In this document: positions 8,588 to 20,572 of the stretch, piece after piece
How the letters are laid out: each line of letters begins with the position of its first letter
How positions within the stretch are numbered: the stretch's first letter is position 1
From: Turnera subulata
Taxonomy: Eukaryota > Streptophyta > Magnoliopsida > Malpighiales > Passifloraceae
Assembly: GCA_028386065.3 (NCBI GenBank)
Contig: JAKUCV010006741.1
Location: 30,698 to 94,697, forward strand
DNA length: 64,000 nt
Reading direction: 5' to 3'
Position numbers and translations under genes: made by a program
The notes under the pieces: generated by a model
Seen by the model: the letters and a program-made list of their open reading frames with translations, nothing else
What the model was told of the DNA's origin: nothing
Database searches by the model: none

Positions 8588-9957
8588 AAAATTGACTCCC
8601 TCACTGCAGATTATGAACTCTTTCGAATGAAGGAGAACGAGGGAATAGAGGAGATGTTCGAACGATTTTCCAAAATCGTAAATAACCTTCATGCTCTCAA
8701 GAAGGTCTACTCCGACAAGGACTTGGTCAGAAAATTCCTTAGATGCCTCACTCCCGAATGGCGTTCTAAAGCCGACGCAATCTATAAAAACATCGGGACT
8801 TCGAACACAACCATTGACAGTCTTAGAGGTATTCTTCTAACCTATGAAACTACTATTCTTAAACCCTCTTTGCAGGAACCAAAGAAGAAGAACATAGCTC
8901 TCAAAGCTTCCACCTCCAAGACATAAGAGCTCTCTGAATTGGACTCTAGCGATGACGATCAAGAACTCGGACTTGTCATCCACAAATTCCACAAATTCAT
9001 GAAGAAGGAATTTGAAAAGAAAGGAAGAAAGATTTCCGGTCCACCCAAGTGCTATGGATGTGGAGAGGTTGGGCACATCAAGCCTAAGTGCACCAAAGCA
9101 AAGAAGGGAAAAGAAAAGAAGCCCTACAAGAAGCAAAGGGCATATATTTCTTGGGGAGGCGATTCCGGCGATGAATCATCCGATAGCGATGAAGAAGAGA
9201 CGGCCAACCTATGCCTCATGGCAAAGGAAGAAGAACCGGAAGAGGTAAGTACCACTCCTCTAAGTGAAGATTTTACACATGAAGAATTGCAAAATGCATT
9301 TGATGAGCTTTATAGTGAATATATTTCTGCTTCTAAAGTTAATAAGGGTTTAAAGAAACAAATTACAACTTTAGAAAATGATGTGGAAAAATTGTCTAAA
9401 GAAAATGTAAAACTTAAAAAAGAGAGTAAATTTTACAGAAAGAAGAGTGCTAATGAACCAGAAAGTCCAATTAAGGAATGTGCATCATGTAAATCACTAA
9501 AGGAACAAGTTGGAGAACTTGAAACAAAAACTAAGGAGTGTTCATCATGCATATATTTAAGGGAACAAGTTGAACAACTTGAAACAACTTTAAAGAAGTT
9601 TAATACCCCTCAAAAGAACCTAAATTCTCTCTTGGGTAATTTGCAATCAACCAAACATGGAGTAGGATTCAAAAATGAGCCTAAGAAGAAGAAAATTGAG
9701 ACTAAGCCTAGGAAACCTAAGGTTCAACCTAAGGAAAACAAGGTGAGTAAAATGCACAAACTTAGGCAACATAGTAACTATTATCAACCTAGATGGATGC
9801 ACAACCCAAACGTTATTTGCCATTATTGCAATAGAATAGGACACATTGCCCCTGTTTGCTTTATTAGGCATAGGCATTGGGCGCAAGAATAAGCTCATTA
9901 CCGCTATACTCCTAACAGTCAAGGACCCAAGAAGATTTGGGTACCAAAATCTCATTG
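8588..9957 (+). pseudogene. Gag of an interrupted plus-strand Sirevirus (5' end cut off by the insertion)
   Basis: Coding sequence resumes mid-domain at 8588 with KIDSLTADYELF, the C-terminal half of the UBN2 gag domain (FERFSKIVNNLHALKK). A TAA at 8924 interrupts it, then the same frame continues with a Ser/Asp-rich patch and a CCHC knuckle (CYGCGEVGHIKPKC, near 9048-9090). A coiled coil follows (about 9280-9600), two Cys-rich repeats (CASCKSLKEQ and CSSCIYLREQ), and a second knuckle (CHYCNRIGHIAPVC). A further stop at 9890 precedes the natural end PKSH-stop at 9955. The N-terminal part would lie left of the window. Nucleocapsid protein when intact; not functional here. Confidence 0.85.
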
Positions 9958-9977
9958 ATTTGCTTTTGTAGGTATGC

Positions 9978-10625
9978 TTGAAGGCATCAAGTGTACTTTG
10001 GTACCTTGATAGCGGATGCTCCAAGCATATGACCGGAGAAGCGTCCAAGTTCTTGCAAATTAAGCCATCAAATGGAGGAAACGTTGTCTTTGGAGACAAC
10101 AACAAAGGAAAGATCATCGGCATTGGCTCGGTTGGTAAAAATGAATTTTCCTCCATTGATAATGTTTTACTTGTTAAAGGTCTTAAACACAATCTCTTGA
10201 GCATAAGTCAATTATGTGACAAGGGAAATCGTGTGATTTTTTATTCCAAGTCATGCACCGTAGAACGTCTTAATGATAATAAGATCATTCTACATGGTGA
10301 TAGAATTGACAACATTTATATGGTTAACTTGGAAGAGTCTTCATCAAAGTTTTCAAAATGTCTAATGAGCAAAGAAGATGATATGTGGTTATGGCATCGT
10401 CGAATAGCTCACGTTAATATGAAGATATTAAACAAATTGGTGACTCAAGACTTAGTGGTTGGTATTCCAAAGATTAAATTTGAGAAGGATTCTATATGTG
10501 ATGCATGTCAAAAGGGGAAGCAAGTGAGAGCTTCGTTCAATTCCAAGAACGTTGTCTCAACATTTAGACCACTTCAACTTTTGCACATGGATCTCTTTGG
10601 TCCCTCACAAACCAAAAGCTTTGGA
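9978..10625 (+). pseudogene. Sirevirus pol, first part: protease and integrase N-terminus
   Basis: The frame is shifted relative to gag. It starts with the aspartic protease signature WYLDSGCSKHMTG, continues to LKHNLLSISQLCDKG and then the GAG-pre-integrase zinc-binding region WLWHRRIAHVN with CDACQKGK. Coding breaks off after LLHMDLFGPSQTKSFG at about 10,625, where a gypsy LTR starting TGTAACGACC begins. The integrase catalytic core, with its D,D-35-E residues, is missing from the window; roughly 200 residues are lost before homology resumes near 17,220. Confidence 0.85.
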
Positions 10626-12910
10626 TGTAACGACCCGGGTAAAATTTTCATGATTTTTACCAAGCTGTTTTGACTTTTACGGTGGTTAATAAAATTTTCA
10701 TCACGGTCAATCAAGAATTTTATCAATCGAGTCAATTTTCATTATTTTTACTATTATTTTTGTTGCTCTCAAAATTTGTATTATTGTTGTTACCATTATT
10801 CTTATTATTTTCCAATCGACATTAATAGTATTATTATTATTATTATTACCATTGTTAATATTATTTTCCTAATAATAAAACACTTACAAATATTTGGTCG
10901 GATATGTAAGTTACACATATATCACTAATTATAATTTTAAAAGAAATTTAAACGTCGAAATTCGATGAATTCTATCGGACCGAGCTTTTCCGAGAGTTTT
11001 CCGGAATAACTGAGCTTCGTTTCGATCACTGAGGATACGCGACATTCTGGAGTTTCTTTCGATAACCGAGCCTCGGAATTATTTTCCGAGGGTTACTCGG
11101 GATTTCCGAGCCTCCTCCAAGGCTTACTGAGCCTCAGTTTTCAATTCTGAGACTTGGGAAACGCTCAGGGGAATTAATCGGATTTTCCGAGCCCAAGTTG
11201 TATTTTCGGACTCGGGACGGAAATCCGGCTCGGCCAATCGTGGCTTGCCACGTGGCCACTCTTCTTATCTTTTCTTTCCTTCTTTTTCTTCTTTCTTTTC
11301 TTTCTTTTCTTTCTTTTCTCCTCTCCACCCGTGACCAACCGGCCCTCCCTATTATCTTGTCTTCTTCCTCCCTTCCTCCTCCTTATCTTCTCTTCACCTC
11401 ACGCCCCTGCTTCACCTCCTTCACCAGCCGTCGCCTCCACCAGCTCTTTTCCTTCCTCTGCCACCACCTTTGTCTGCCATCGCCGCCGCCAACCACCTCA
11501 CGCCACACCACTCTTCCTTCCTTTTCTTTTCTCCTCACCCATTCGCAGCCACCTCGCCGGCCCAACTCTCTCCTTTTTCCCTTCGCCCTCGCTGCCGACC
11601 ACCACACCACAGGACGCCGCCGCGCATAGCACCACCACTGCAAGCGCGATTACCTCCTCCTTCCTCGCGATGCCGCCGCCCAAGTCCTGCAGCCGCCAGC
11701 CGACGACCTAACCTCCTCTGCCTCTGCTGCTGCTGCCGCTGCAACCAGAGGAGCCGTCTACAGCCACTCCTCTCCTCTCCTTCGATCCACAGCCTCTGGG
11801 CCAGCAGCAGGACCGACAGTGCTCGCTGCTCACGAACCGAAGTCGGAGACGCCGTAGGGGCAAGCTGTTGCTCACATGACTCCTCCCTATCTCTGATTTG
11901 ACACTCGTCGTCGCCGACCTCATGGTCGTGTGGGTAAGACCCAACGATGACCCTCTCTCAATTCCACAGTTTCTTTCCTCTTAACCCCGATCCGTGTTTG
12001 AATTGTGGTAATCGGGTCTTGTTGTTCGGATTCGTATTAATCGGTTTGTTTGGTTGTGTGGGTCTGTGTTCGGTTGCTACCGTGTTGATGCTGCTGTTAA
12101 GGTTGTGGGTTTGTGACGGTGGATGGTTGGCCGTGTGCTGCTGTGGGCATGGTGTTGGTGGGTGGATTGGGCAGTGGTTCAACTGGGTGGCTTGGGTGCG
12201 TCGATGTTTGGCGAGCGGAGATGAGTACTATCGGGTTTATTGAACTGCTGTGAACAGTACCAGCCGGAATCCGACGAGCTTCCGGCAGTCTCGGGAACTT
12301 TTCGGCGAGCTCGGAAATGGACCTGTTGGGTAAAACCCGAGCCTCGGACTATTCATGCATCTTTATCGGACTTGGACGATATTAACGAACCCGAATAATA
12401 TTAATGGGCTCGGACCTTAAACGATTAATTAACTTAATTAATAATAATCAATGGTTTTATTTTATGCAATTTAATTTATGCTTTATTTATTTTAATTATG
12501 CTTTTATTTTACTATGCTTTAATTCAATTTTATGCACTTATTTATTATATGCTTTTATTTAATTTTCCGATTGGGCTACTAAGAAGGCCCATAGCATTTT
12601 AATTTCCGGTTTAATTCTATATACGTTTATCTGGGCTCGCAAAGGCCCATTGAATTTAATTTTCGATTTTATTGGGCTAATTACAATAAAAGGCCCATAT
12701 TGTTTAATTTAATTAAGTCTTTTATTTAATCAATTCGAAGTTGCTTTGATTATTTTCCCCGATGGACTAAACGCAAGTGAAGGTTCCCTGAGCTTAATTT
12801 CTTAATTATGTTATTACGTATCTAATACGTTTAACCACAGTTCCTCTGGGCTAAATAATAATAGGCCCATTCTTATTATATTTACCAAATCTTATAAATC
12901 GTTTTTGGCT

Positions 12911-12911
<1 letters not shown>

Positions 12912-12952
<41 letters not shown>
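12912..12952. repeat. (AT)n microsatellite
   Basis: About twenty AT dinucleotides inside the AT-rich part of the long gypsy LTR. Confidence 0.95.
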
Positions 12953-12956
<4 letters not shown>

Positions 12957-13954
12957 ATATTTCTATAATGGTTTTCATTCTTTTGAGCCACAATAATATT
13001 ACTCCCTTTCTTTATAATTTTACCGATTTTATATATGGTAATCCATACAAAATTATTCTAAGACTTAACTATATTTTATTGAAAATATTTTGGTTAACGT
13101 AATAACGGTAGCATTATTTTGAAATATTGCTTATCTAAGACATTATTTTACTAAAGAATAAATTATCTTTGACCACTAATTTAATTATCACTTTAAACTA
13201 CATTAATTTATACTCTACTTAAATTTATCGATTTTATATGTATATAATTATAACTATTTACTACATTATTTTATACCGTATCGCGACTATATTGATTTCC
13301 TACCGATAATGATATTTTCTATTTAACGGTTTTACTAACCGATATATTATTTATATGTCATTTTTATATATTTGCTGTTTTATAATCTTTTATTAAATGA
13401 ATACGTAGTTATTGCTATTTTATTGATTATAGGTACTTTATGGAATATTATATACTTCATAATATGATTTCTTATATATGATTTAAACAACGTATTTATA
13501 TGTATTTTCTTATCATAAGCGACCTAAGGGCCGGGATATCGGCTTGGACTCTCGGTTTCGATTTTTGATTTAGATCAAATATACTTGATATAACCGTTGG
13601 ATTAAATTAATTACCACCAAGTCGGACAAACTGTTTGGTAATAAGATAATTATGGAAATAATAAAATGAACAGATAAGCCGTCTAAATACAATTAAACCG
13701 GTATCATGCATAATCATCATGATTGGTGCATTATAAGTGATTAATGTGTTTCTATATATACATATAGGGTCTCGAGGTTTGACCGGATAGCAGTTTCAGA
13801 GACACATCAGGTGAGGATGGATTTCCTTCAATATGTGCCTATATTACTCGGTTGTTGTGTTGATGATTGTTGCACTGTTGTTTGATGCATTTGTTGTGGT
13901 TTGTTTCGGGATGTTTATCCCAGTACCTTGATTTGTTTTTGGGATGTTTATCCC

Positions 13955-16279
13955 CGTACTGTAACAGCCCGGGTAAAAATTTGGATTTTTACCGGGACTG
14001 TAAAAGTTTTTTACAGTGATTTACCGAATGAATTAATTTTGGGTAATTAATTCAAGGTAAATCGGGCATCGTTTTTCGAAACCGAGGGTTTTCCCGCGCT
14101 CGAGATTTTTTCGTGGATTTTTCGGGCCTAAGTCGGTATTTTTCGGGTCCCGAAATCCTCTGAAAAATCACACCGAAAAATAACTAAGGGGGTATCAGTT
14201 ATTTTCTGGTCCGGACCGGACTCGCTCCATAATGCAGACAAGCTGCATTATTGAACGTCACAGGCTGAACAGTTTTTTCTTCATCTTTATAATCAGAAGC
14301 AGGAAAGGAGAAGGGGAGGAAGAGAAGAAAAGAGGAAGAAAAGAGAGGAAAAGAAAAAAAAAAGAGAGAAAAAAATAAAAAGGGAAAAAAAGAAGAAAAG
14401 AAATAAAAAAAAACACAGAGGGAAAAAAAACGAGAGAAGGGAAGAAAAAAATAATAAGAAAAAAAAGAGAAAAGAGGGAAAAAAAAGAAATTGAAATCGG
14501 AAAATGAATGGAAAATAGAAAGGAAAGAAAAGAAAATAGAAAAGAAAATGAAAGAAAATGAAAAAGAAGAAGAAGAAGGAACTGTTCATCGTCACCCGAG
14601 CCATCACTGTTCACGCGAAGCCGTCTCGCGCCGCCGTAGACGTCACCGCCACCACCAGCAGGACGCCAGAGCTGTCGCCGAGCTGTAGCTGGCATTTCCC
14701 GCCGGTTCCGTCGCTCGACGCGCACCGCAGAGCCGTCGACCCGCGAGCAGACCCGACGGATCCAGCTCCTCTGCGTCTTTCGCTTCCTGCCGGCGATGCA
14801 GCGCTGGTTTTCCCCCGCCAACACGCCGCTCGTGCCGCCTCGACGTCGCAGCATGCTCGCCTTTCCTTCCCCGCGCCTGTCGTCGCCGCCGCGCCACTGC
14901 AACCCGCGAGGTGAGCAGATCAGGGTGTTTGATCCGCGTGCGTATCCGGGTCGCGCCTACCTGGGCTGGGTTTTGGGCTGTGCGCTGGGCCTGCTTCGCG
15001 GGCCTGTCCTTGGGCTGGCCTGTGGAGTAGGTTGGGCTGGCACTGTTCAACCCAGTCCGGTTTTATTTTAAAAATATATATATATATGTATTTATTTATT
15101 ATTCTGGTATATATTATGTGCATTTATGTGTATATATTGTTTTGTTGTACAGGTTATGATATCGCGCAGTTTCCCGAGGAGCCGGCTTTGGACCGGTCAT
15201 TGTCTCCGGAGTTGAGTAATCGGCCAAGGTGAGGATGGATTTCCTTCAATATGTGCCTGTATTACTCGATTATTATGTTTTGATGATTATTGCATTATTG
15301 GATGTTGCATTTGCTGTGGTTTGGTTCGGGATGTTTATCCCAGTGTCCTGGTTGTTTTTGGATGTCGATTGCTGTGTCTATTGGTAATAAGAATAATGGA
15401 TTAAATAATGAAATGTGATAAGGATGTCGATCCTCGGTTTTGGATGGAATATCTATCCCGGTATTTTGGATAGGGATGTTGATCCCTGAGTTTGGTTTTG
15501 ATGATGATAATGTAATTGTCACGTGGTAAGTAGTGGTACGACTCGATGGTTTAAGACTGTTTCGTGGTGGCCGTGACTTGGGTTACTTGTGATAAGCATG
15601 TCTATGCTTGGGATGTCTATCCCGTGATTATTTTTGGGATGTCTATCCCTGGGTTCGTATTTTTGGGGTGTCGATCCCTGGGTTCTCTTGGATTTGGTCT
15701 GGCACCCGGAATATGTTGATAACCAGGTCTGACTCCTAGCTTATTCGTGACGGGGCCCGGAAAGATAAAATTGGAAAATGGATTTTCGATTTAGTCTTTT
15801 TTGTCTTGGACCGGTTTTGGGTCGAGTTTTTGGTTTGGTATGTATTTTGGCGGTTTTTGCTTGTTTTCGGCCTTGAGTAATTTTAGTGTTGCATATTGAT
15901 TGTCTATCCTTCGTGGATGAGCACTTCGGACTCACCCCTCACTTGTGGGCTTTCATCCCGTAGGATGAGTTATTTGTGATACAGGTTTGGTGCATTCCAG
16001 ACAGGCTGCGGCGTTATCCTTTGGACAGGGCTCGGATCCATAGTTTGCATCAGTGCCGCATACAGTGTCTTTGTGAGTTACTAAGTCTTCCGTTGTGCAT
16101 TATATTGCTATTGTTGGGCCATTGGGCCGGTTATGTTGTTATTGTTGTTTTTATTTTGGGCTGTTGAGCCCGAATTTCTGTTGTATACACTATATGCTGG
16201 GCTTGGTTTGGTTGGGTCGGCACAGTTCCGGCACGTGTTTACTGTGTATGGTAAATACGGGTCGGGGCGTTTCACGTAC
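13955..16279 (+). mobile_element. Gypsy solo LTR with target duplication CGTAC
   Basis: The LTR occupies 13,960-16,274 (2315 bp; TGTAACAGCCCGGG to GGGGCGTTTCA), flanked by CGTAC at 13,955-13,959 and 16,275-16,279. Removing it restores continuous sequence of the outer LTR. Inside are a TATA at 14,287, a homopurine run to about 14,580, a GC-rich block, a consensus donor (GAG then GTGAGC, 14,911), and an acceptor (TTGTTGTACAG, ending 15,152). The 118-codon ORF over the GC-rich block is compositional, and I do not call it a gene. Confidence 0.93.
14295..14580 (+). repeat. Homopurine (GA-rich) tract in LTR leader
   Basis: Nearly pure A/G over about 285 bases directly after the LTR TATA box, so LTR transcripts would begin with it. 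Equivalent tracts are at 27,991-28,262 and, inverted, at 33,600-33,880. Confidence 0.9.
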
Positions 16280-17145
16280 GTTGAGTAATTGGGTGTTCAA
16301 CACTGTGTCTTTTTGGTATTAAGTATAATGGATTAAATAATAAATGTAATAAGGATGTCGATCCTCGGTTTTGGATGGGATGTCTATCCCGGTGTTTTGG
16401 TTAGGGATGTTGATCCCTGAGACTTGGTTTTGAATAATGATAATATAATTGTCACGTGGTAAGTACAGGTACGACCGGATGGTTTGAGACTGTTTTGTGG
16501 TGGCTATGATCTGGGTTACTTGTGATGGGCATGTTGATGCCGGTTTGATTGGGATGTTGATCCCTGAGTTTGATATTGGGATGTTGATCCCGGGTTCTTT
16601 TTGATCTGGCACCAGGAATAGGATGATAACCTGGTATGACCCTAGCTTATCCGTGACGGGGCCCGGAAAGATAAAATTGGAAATTGGATTTTTATTTAAG
16701 TCTTTTTGGTCTTGGACCAGTTTTGGGTCGAGTCTTTGGTTGGTATATTTTGGCTGTTATGCTTGTTTTCGACCTTGAGTATTTTATAGTGTTGCATATT
16801 GATCGTCTATCCATGGTTGTGAGCACTTCGGACTCACCCCTCACCTGCGGGCTTTCATCCCGAAGGTGAAGTTGTTTGTAGTGTAGGAACGTACGAGGCA
16901 AGCTGCGGCGCACCCCTCGGGTAGGACTCGGATCCATTAGTTGCATCGGGCTTTGCATATTTTGACATTGAGTTATAAATGCTTCCGCTGTGCTATTGAT
17001 GTTGAGATACCCGAGGTCGGGTGTCATGATATTATCTTTGGGCCGTTGGGCCGGATTTTCCTATTGTATTTACTGCTTGTGCCACGTGTCAGCACTGTTG
17101 TTGGTAATCACTGTATGTCGGGTAAATTTAGGTCGGGGTGTTTCA

Positions 17146-17219
17146 TTTTGGTAGCGGAGCGGGCGATAGGTCCTAGGGTGTTTATTGTGCTTGTTTGTTG
17201 TGCTTATTTGTTGTTCATA
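17146..17219 (+). promoter_or_regulatory. Gypsy primer-binding site and leader remnant
   Basis: TTGGTAGCGGAGC lies 2 bases after the LTR end, followed by about 60 bases of leader with no coding homology. It then passes into Sirevirus integrase sequence. The rest of the gypsy leader and the gag N-terminus are missing. Confidence 0.65.
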
Positions 17220-18389
17220 GCTCGCTCCACATGCTTAAACCAAGCAATCATTAGGCCAATACTCATGAAAACGCCCTATGAATTATACAAGGGAAGAAAG
17301 CCTAACATTTCTCATTTACGAGTCTTTGGATGCAAATGTTTTGTTCATAATAATGGGAAAGATAATTTGGGAAAATTCGATGCAAAATCTGATGAAGGCA
17401 TCTTTCTCGTTTATTCATTGCGCAGCAAAGCGTATAGAGTCTTCAATAAACGTACCTTAAGTGTTGAGGAGTCCCCTCATGTTGTTTTTGCAGAAAATGA
17501 TACTCGCTTGGCGAGAAAGGATTTCTGTGATGATCTTGTAGGTACACTTGAGAAGATGTCATTGGACGATAAGGAAGAAGAAGAACAAAGCAACTTACCA
17601 AAAGTGGGATACACCCCTATAGAGGCAAGCTCTCAACACGAAGCTACTAATCTAGAGGAGAACACTCAAAACACAACGGTTGATATCAACCAAGAATTAT
17701 CTAGAGAATGGTGAGAGTCTAAAGACCATCCTCTTGACACGGTAATAGGTGATATCAACCGCGGGGTAAGCACTCGTAATTCTCTTCGAAACACTATAGG
17801 TCATACGGCATTTGTTTCACAAATTGAGCCTACAACCATTTCTGAAGCAATTAATGATGAACATTGGACCTTGGCTATGCAAGAAGAGCTAAATCAATTC
17901 AAACGTAATGATGTTTGAAAATTGGTTCCAAGGCCCATTGATCATACAATAATTGGCACGAAATGGGAGTTTAGAAATAAACTAGATGAAAATGGCATAA
18001 TAACTAGAAACAAAGCTAGGTTAGTAGCAAAAGGTTAAAATCAACAAGAGGGAATTGATTTTGAAGAAACATATGCACCTATTGCACGCTTAGAAGCTAT
18101 TCGCCTATTGCCTGCATTTGCATCATCAATGAACTTTAAACTGTATCAAATGGATGTCAAAAGTGCATTTCTAAATGTCTTCATTCAAGAAGAAGTGTAT
18201 GCTAATCAACCCCCAGGCTTTGAAGATCATGCATTTCCTGATCATGTTTTCAAACTTAAGAAAGCACTCTACGGTCTTAAGCAAGCTCCTAGAGCTTGGT
18301 ACGAATGCTTGAGCAAATTTTTTTTGGACAATGGGTTCAAAAGGGGGAAGGTTGATACTACACTCTTTATTAAAAGTAAAAAACAATGA
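17220..18389 (+). pseudogene. Sirevirus pol, second part: integrase C-terminus and reverse transcriptase N-half
   Basis: Homology resumes with IIRPILMKTPYELYKGRKP and RVFGCKCFVHNNGKDNLGKF (integrase C-terminal side). The RT follows: EELNQFKRNDV, IIGTKWEFRNKLDENG, ARLVAKG, YAPIARLEAIRLL, YQMDVKSAFLN, LKKALYGLKQAPRAWY. In-frame stops occur near 17,712, near 17,917 and near 18,036, and the frame is lost near 18,386 in a run of As. The sequence lies between a gypsy primer-binding site and gypsy gag sequence rather than next to its own first half. Confidence 0.85.
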
Positions 18390-19228
18390 CATCCTCTTAG
18401 TACAAATTTATGTAGATGACATCATTTTCGGTGCTACTAACATGTCCTTGTGTAAGGAATTCTCTGCTATGATGACCAGCGAATTTGAGATGTCCATGAT
18501 GGGAGAATTGACCTTCTTTTTGGGCCTACAAGTCAAACAAATGAAGGAAGGCACATTTATCTCACAATCAAAGTATTGCAAGGAATTGCTTAAGCGCTTT
18601 AAAATGGATGGATCAAAGGAAATGGCCACACCAATGAGCACTTCCGAACATCTAGACAAGGATGAGAAAGGTAAGGAAGTTGAGGTCAAAAAGTATCGAG
18701 GTATGATCGGATCCCTTCTCTACTTAACTGCTAGTAGGCCAGACATTATGTTTAGTGTTTGCTTATGTGCTAGGTATCAATCATGTCCTAAAGAGTCTCA
18801 TCTTAAGGCAATTAAAAGAATTATGAAATACCTAATAGGCACAATTAATGTTGGACTATGGTATCCTAAAGGTTCTACACTTCAACTCATAGGCTATTCC
18901 GACTCAGACTTTGCCGGATGCAAACTAGATCGTAAAAGTACTAGTGGAACTTGTCACTTACTTGGCAGCTCCTTAGTTTCTTGGTTTAGTAAAAAACAAG
19001 CTAGTGTAGCCTTATCCACCACCGAGGTGGAATACATTGCAGCTGGTTGTTGTTGTGCTCAAATCATGTGGATGAAACAACAACTTGAGGATTATGGTCT
19101 TAACATCAATCACATTCCTCTTAGGTGTGACAATACTAGTGCCATAAGTCTAACTAAGAATCCAATCTTACATTCAAGGACTAAACATATTGACATTAGA
19201 CATCACTTCATTAGAGATCATGTTCTCA
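18390..19228 (+). pseudogene. Sirevirus pol, third part: RT catalytic centre and RNase H
   Basis: In the next frame the RT active site IYVDDIIFGATN is intact, followed by MMGELTFFLGLQVKQ, YRGMIGSLLYLTASRPDI, and RNase H with GYSDSDFAGCKLDRKSTSG, LSTTEVEYIAAG and TKHIDIRHHFIRDHV. Coding homology ends at about 19,228 after VLKG, and gypsy gag sequence begins at once in another frame. The C-terminal pol tail, any env-like ORF, and the 3' LTR are absent. Confidence 0.88.
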
Positions 19229-19570
19229 AGGGATGCTGCACAGAGTTCTGGGGGACAGAACAAGAGGTTCCAGACACCAGTGAACCGGTCAGGATATGGA
19301 CAGAGCCGGTTCATGCCAGCGAGTCAGGGACGTGGATGGAACAATAACAACTACAACAACCGAGGCAGTTCTTGGACTCAGTCTGGAGGGACTTCATCTT
19401 GGAATGCTCGCCCGAGACCTCCTCTGTCTCAGGTGAGGTGCTATGAGTGTAACGAAGTCGGGCACTACCGATATGCTTGTCCCACGTTGGGAAGATCTGG
19501 AGGTACGACACCTGTTCAGACAGTGCAAGCTTCAGTTGCTAGTGTTCTTAGTGGTTCTAGAGTTGGCTGA
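19229..19570 (+). pseudogene. Chromovirus (Ty3/gypsy) gag, C-terminal fragment with zinc knuckle
   Basis: The fragment is Gln/Asn/Gly-rich with a CCHC knuckle, CYECNEVGHYRYAC (near 19,440-19,481), and ends at TGA 19,568. The same frame continues after the stop into protease, so the stop is a decay mutation in a gag-pol fusion. The gag N-terminal two thirds are missing at the junction with the Sirevirus. Confidence 0.85.
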
Positions 19571-19612
19571 GGCCGAGGACGTGGAGTTGTTCCTGCTAGG
19601 ACCCAGTCAACC

Positions 19613-20572
19613 ATGAATCAGAGTGCAGTAGTTCCAAGAGTATTTGTGATTACCGCTGAAGAGGATCCAGAGAATGTCGATGTTATAGCAGGTATTTTTA
19701 CAGTCTTTGGTAGTAATACTTATACTTTGATTGATCCTGGTGCTACGCATTCATTTGTTGCGCAAGGTTTTGCAATACAACATAACTATACGGGAGAGAG
19801 TTTAACTTGTCTGATGAGGGTTAGGTTACCTGCGGGTATAGTGGTCAGGTTAACTCATGTGTGCAGAGACGTTTCGCTTTTGTACGATAGCGAGGTTTTT
19901 CTTGCACGGTTGGTTGTGATGAACATGGGAGGTTTCGATATCATCTTGGGGATGGATTGGTTGTTCAAGTACAGTGCTATGGTGAACTGTCGAACCAAGG
20001 AAGTGCTATTGACATCCGATGGTGGGCGAAAGGTTTTGTTGACAGGTATTGGGAGAGCTTCTACTACATGTAGTATCTCTGCTAATCAGGATGTTGGGAT
20101 GAAGCCATTGAGTCCAGATGCTTTGTTGACCCATGTCAAGGGTGAAGAAGTTCAGACTCCGATTTTGGGGGACATCATAGTTGTGAGGGAGTTTCCAGAT
20201 GTGTTCCCAGAGGATCTGCCAGGATTGCCACCTGACAGGGAAGTCGAGTATACCATCGATTTGATGCCGGGAGTGACACCTATCTCGATGGCACCGACAG
20301 AACTCCAGGAGTTGAAGAAACAGCTAGATGAGCTGCTCGAGAAGGGATTTATCAGACCTAGTACATCATCCTGGGGATCACCAGTCCTCTTCGTGAAGAA
20401 GAATGATGGCAGTTTGCGGATGTGTGTGGACTACCGACAGCTGAACAAAGTGACAGTGAAGAACAAGTACCCGCTTCCCAGGATTGATGACCTTTTTTAT
20501 CAGCTACAGGGAGCTACTATATTTTCCAAGATTGATATTTGATCTGGCTACCATCAGGTCAAGATTGCAGAA
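19613..20572 (+). pseudogene. Chromovirus protease and reverse transcriptase N-half
   Basis: Protease motif [13 protein letters not shown] (Asp-Pro-Gly in place of the more usual Asp-Ser-Gly), then [13 protein letters not shown] starts with the linker [17 protein letters not shown], then [38 protein letters not shown] and [18 protein letters not shown] at 20,540 replaces the Arg/Leu codon of the KIDLRSGYHQ block, and the frame slips about 30 bases later. Confidence 0.88.

Larger units (their letters stand above)
10626..17145 (+). mobile_element. Long gypsy-type LTR (5' LTR orientation), split by a nested solo LTR
   Basis: It starts TGTAACGACCCGGG (10,626) and ends GGTCGGGGTGTTTCA (17,145). 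Without the nested solo LTR it is about 4.2 kb, longer than the other gypsy LTRs here (2.3-3.0 kb). It shares with them the GGGAT-N4-ATCCC hairpins, the segment GTGACGGGGCCCGGAAAGAT, and CACTTCGGACTCACCCCTCA. A primer-binding site follows at 17,148, so it is a 5' LTR. The TTGGA before it and the sequence after the chromovirus 3' LTR (ATATA) do not match, so it is not shown to pair with that LTR. Its ORFs at 11,200-12,240 lie in a GC-rich leader block and are not credible genes. Confidence 0.8.

Noticed and set aside
11198..11944. Several overlapping ORFs of 60-143 codons in the GC-rich LTR block (also 14,558-15,071; 25,405-25,757; 28,262-28,694; 33,191-33,557)
   Set aside because: Open frames exist on both strands and all frames because of GC-rich simple composition; products from homologous LTRs do not align with each other.
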